Positions 13,901-14,203 of a stretch of DNA of 14,203 nucleotides are shown piece by piece. Under the pieces are notes generated by a model. The model was not told the origin of the DNA, ran no database searches, and worked only from the letters and a program-made list of their open reading frames with translations. Source of the stretch: an uncultured Mycoplasmatota bacterium (GTDB lineage Bacteria > Bacillota_I > Bacilli_A > RF39 > UBA660); assembly GCA_947643295.1 (NCBI GenBank), contig CANRVM010000019.1, positions 1-14,203 on the forward strand, in the 5' to 3' direction. Within the stretch, counting starts at the first letter, position 1; each line of letters begins with the position of its first letter. The translations under genes were made by a program, and so were the position numbers.

Positions 13901-14203
13901 TCAATGATTTATATTAAAATAATATATTTTTTTATCTGTTGGGAATAGGATACAAATGAAATAATCTTCATTATCTTTAGTATCTTGTACATAAAAATAA
14001 TAATTTCCTATAGTAGATAACTTTGAAATACTTGTAGTCTTATTGAACAACTTTTGTTCTTTTTCACATAAATCATTACGATATCTATTTAATATTTTTA
14101 TAATTCCCTTTAAATTATCTTGATTAATTTTTTTTTAAATTGTTCTTCTCTATTATTCTTTTTATATCTTTGTCATTAGCATAACTAAAAATATAAAAAT
14201 CTT
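13901..14203 (-). pseudogene. Frameshifted fragment of an unknown protein, continuing beyond the right edge
   Basis: A frame entering at the right edge (D-F-Y-I-F-S-Y-A-N-D-K-D-I-K-R-I-I-E-K-N-N-L) hits a TAA at 14124-14126 just after a run of nine A on the minus strand (14128-14136). With one A fewer the frame would continue without a stop through I-N-Q-D-N-L-K-G-I-I-K-I-L-N-R-Y-R-N-D to G-N-Y-Y-F-Y-V-Q-D and L-F-P-T-D-K-K-I-Y-Y-F, ending at TGA 13901-13903. I recognise no family. It may be a decaying gene, a slippage-prone one, or a sequencing error in the homopolymer. Confidence 0.5.

Overview
The window is AT-rich DNA from what looks like a low-GC Gram-positive bacterium (Bacillota, possibly a gut lineage of the Bacilli/Erysipelotrichia/RF39 kind; the lineage is inference). 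TGA is used as a stop and tryptophan is TGG, so this is the standard bacterial code and not that of Mycoplasma. A D-Ala-D-Ala carboxypeptidase shows that peptidoglycan is made. Ribosome-binding sites are of the AGAGG or (A)GGTGAT type, and several promoters fit an ordinary sigma-A pattern.

Bases 1-6994 (minus strand) are one uninterrupted reading frame of 2,331 codons that runs off the left edge. It encodes a giant secreted protein. After a signal peptide come four glycine-rich modules resembling the ALK/LTK glycine-rich domain, each followed by cadherin-like beta-sandwich repeats (two after each of modules 1-3, at least five and the start of another after module 4). It is probably an adhesin or surface scaffold. 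The C-terminal anchor lies outside the window.

Bases 7238-10185 (minus strand) hold an operon of two tandem, divergent sigma-70 family paralogues, followed by a small two-pass membrane protein with its own promoter and a hairpin terminator. All of these are transcribed toward the giant gene. A sigma-to-adhesin regulatory link is possible, but the giant gene also has a sigma-A-like promoter.

Bases 10306-13465 hold four envelope-related genes in alternating orientation: a CPBP-family intramembrane protease (+), a small polytopic membrane protein (-), a membrane-anchored metallophosphoesterase homologue that has lost nearly all its metal ligands (+), and a DacA/PBP5-type carboxypeptidase with KNG in place of KTG (-). 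Convergent neighbours overlap by 14 bp or abut exactly, leaving no space for terminators.

Bases 13515-14203 contain only broken coding remnants: a start-less fragment resembling the C-terminus of TIM44-like proteins, and an unknown fragment split by a frameshift in a run of nine A. No RNA genes, CRISPR arrays or insertion sequences were recognised.
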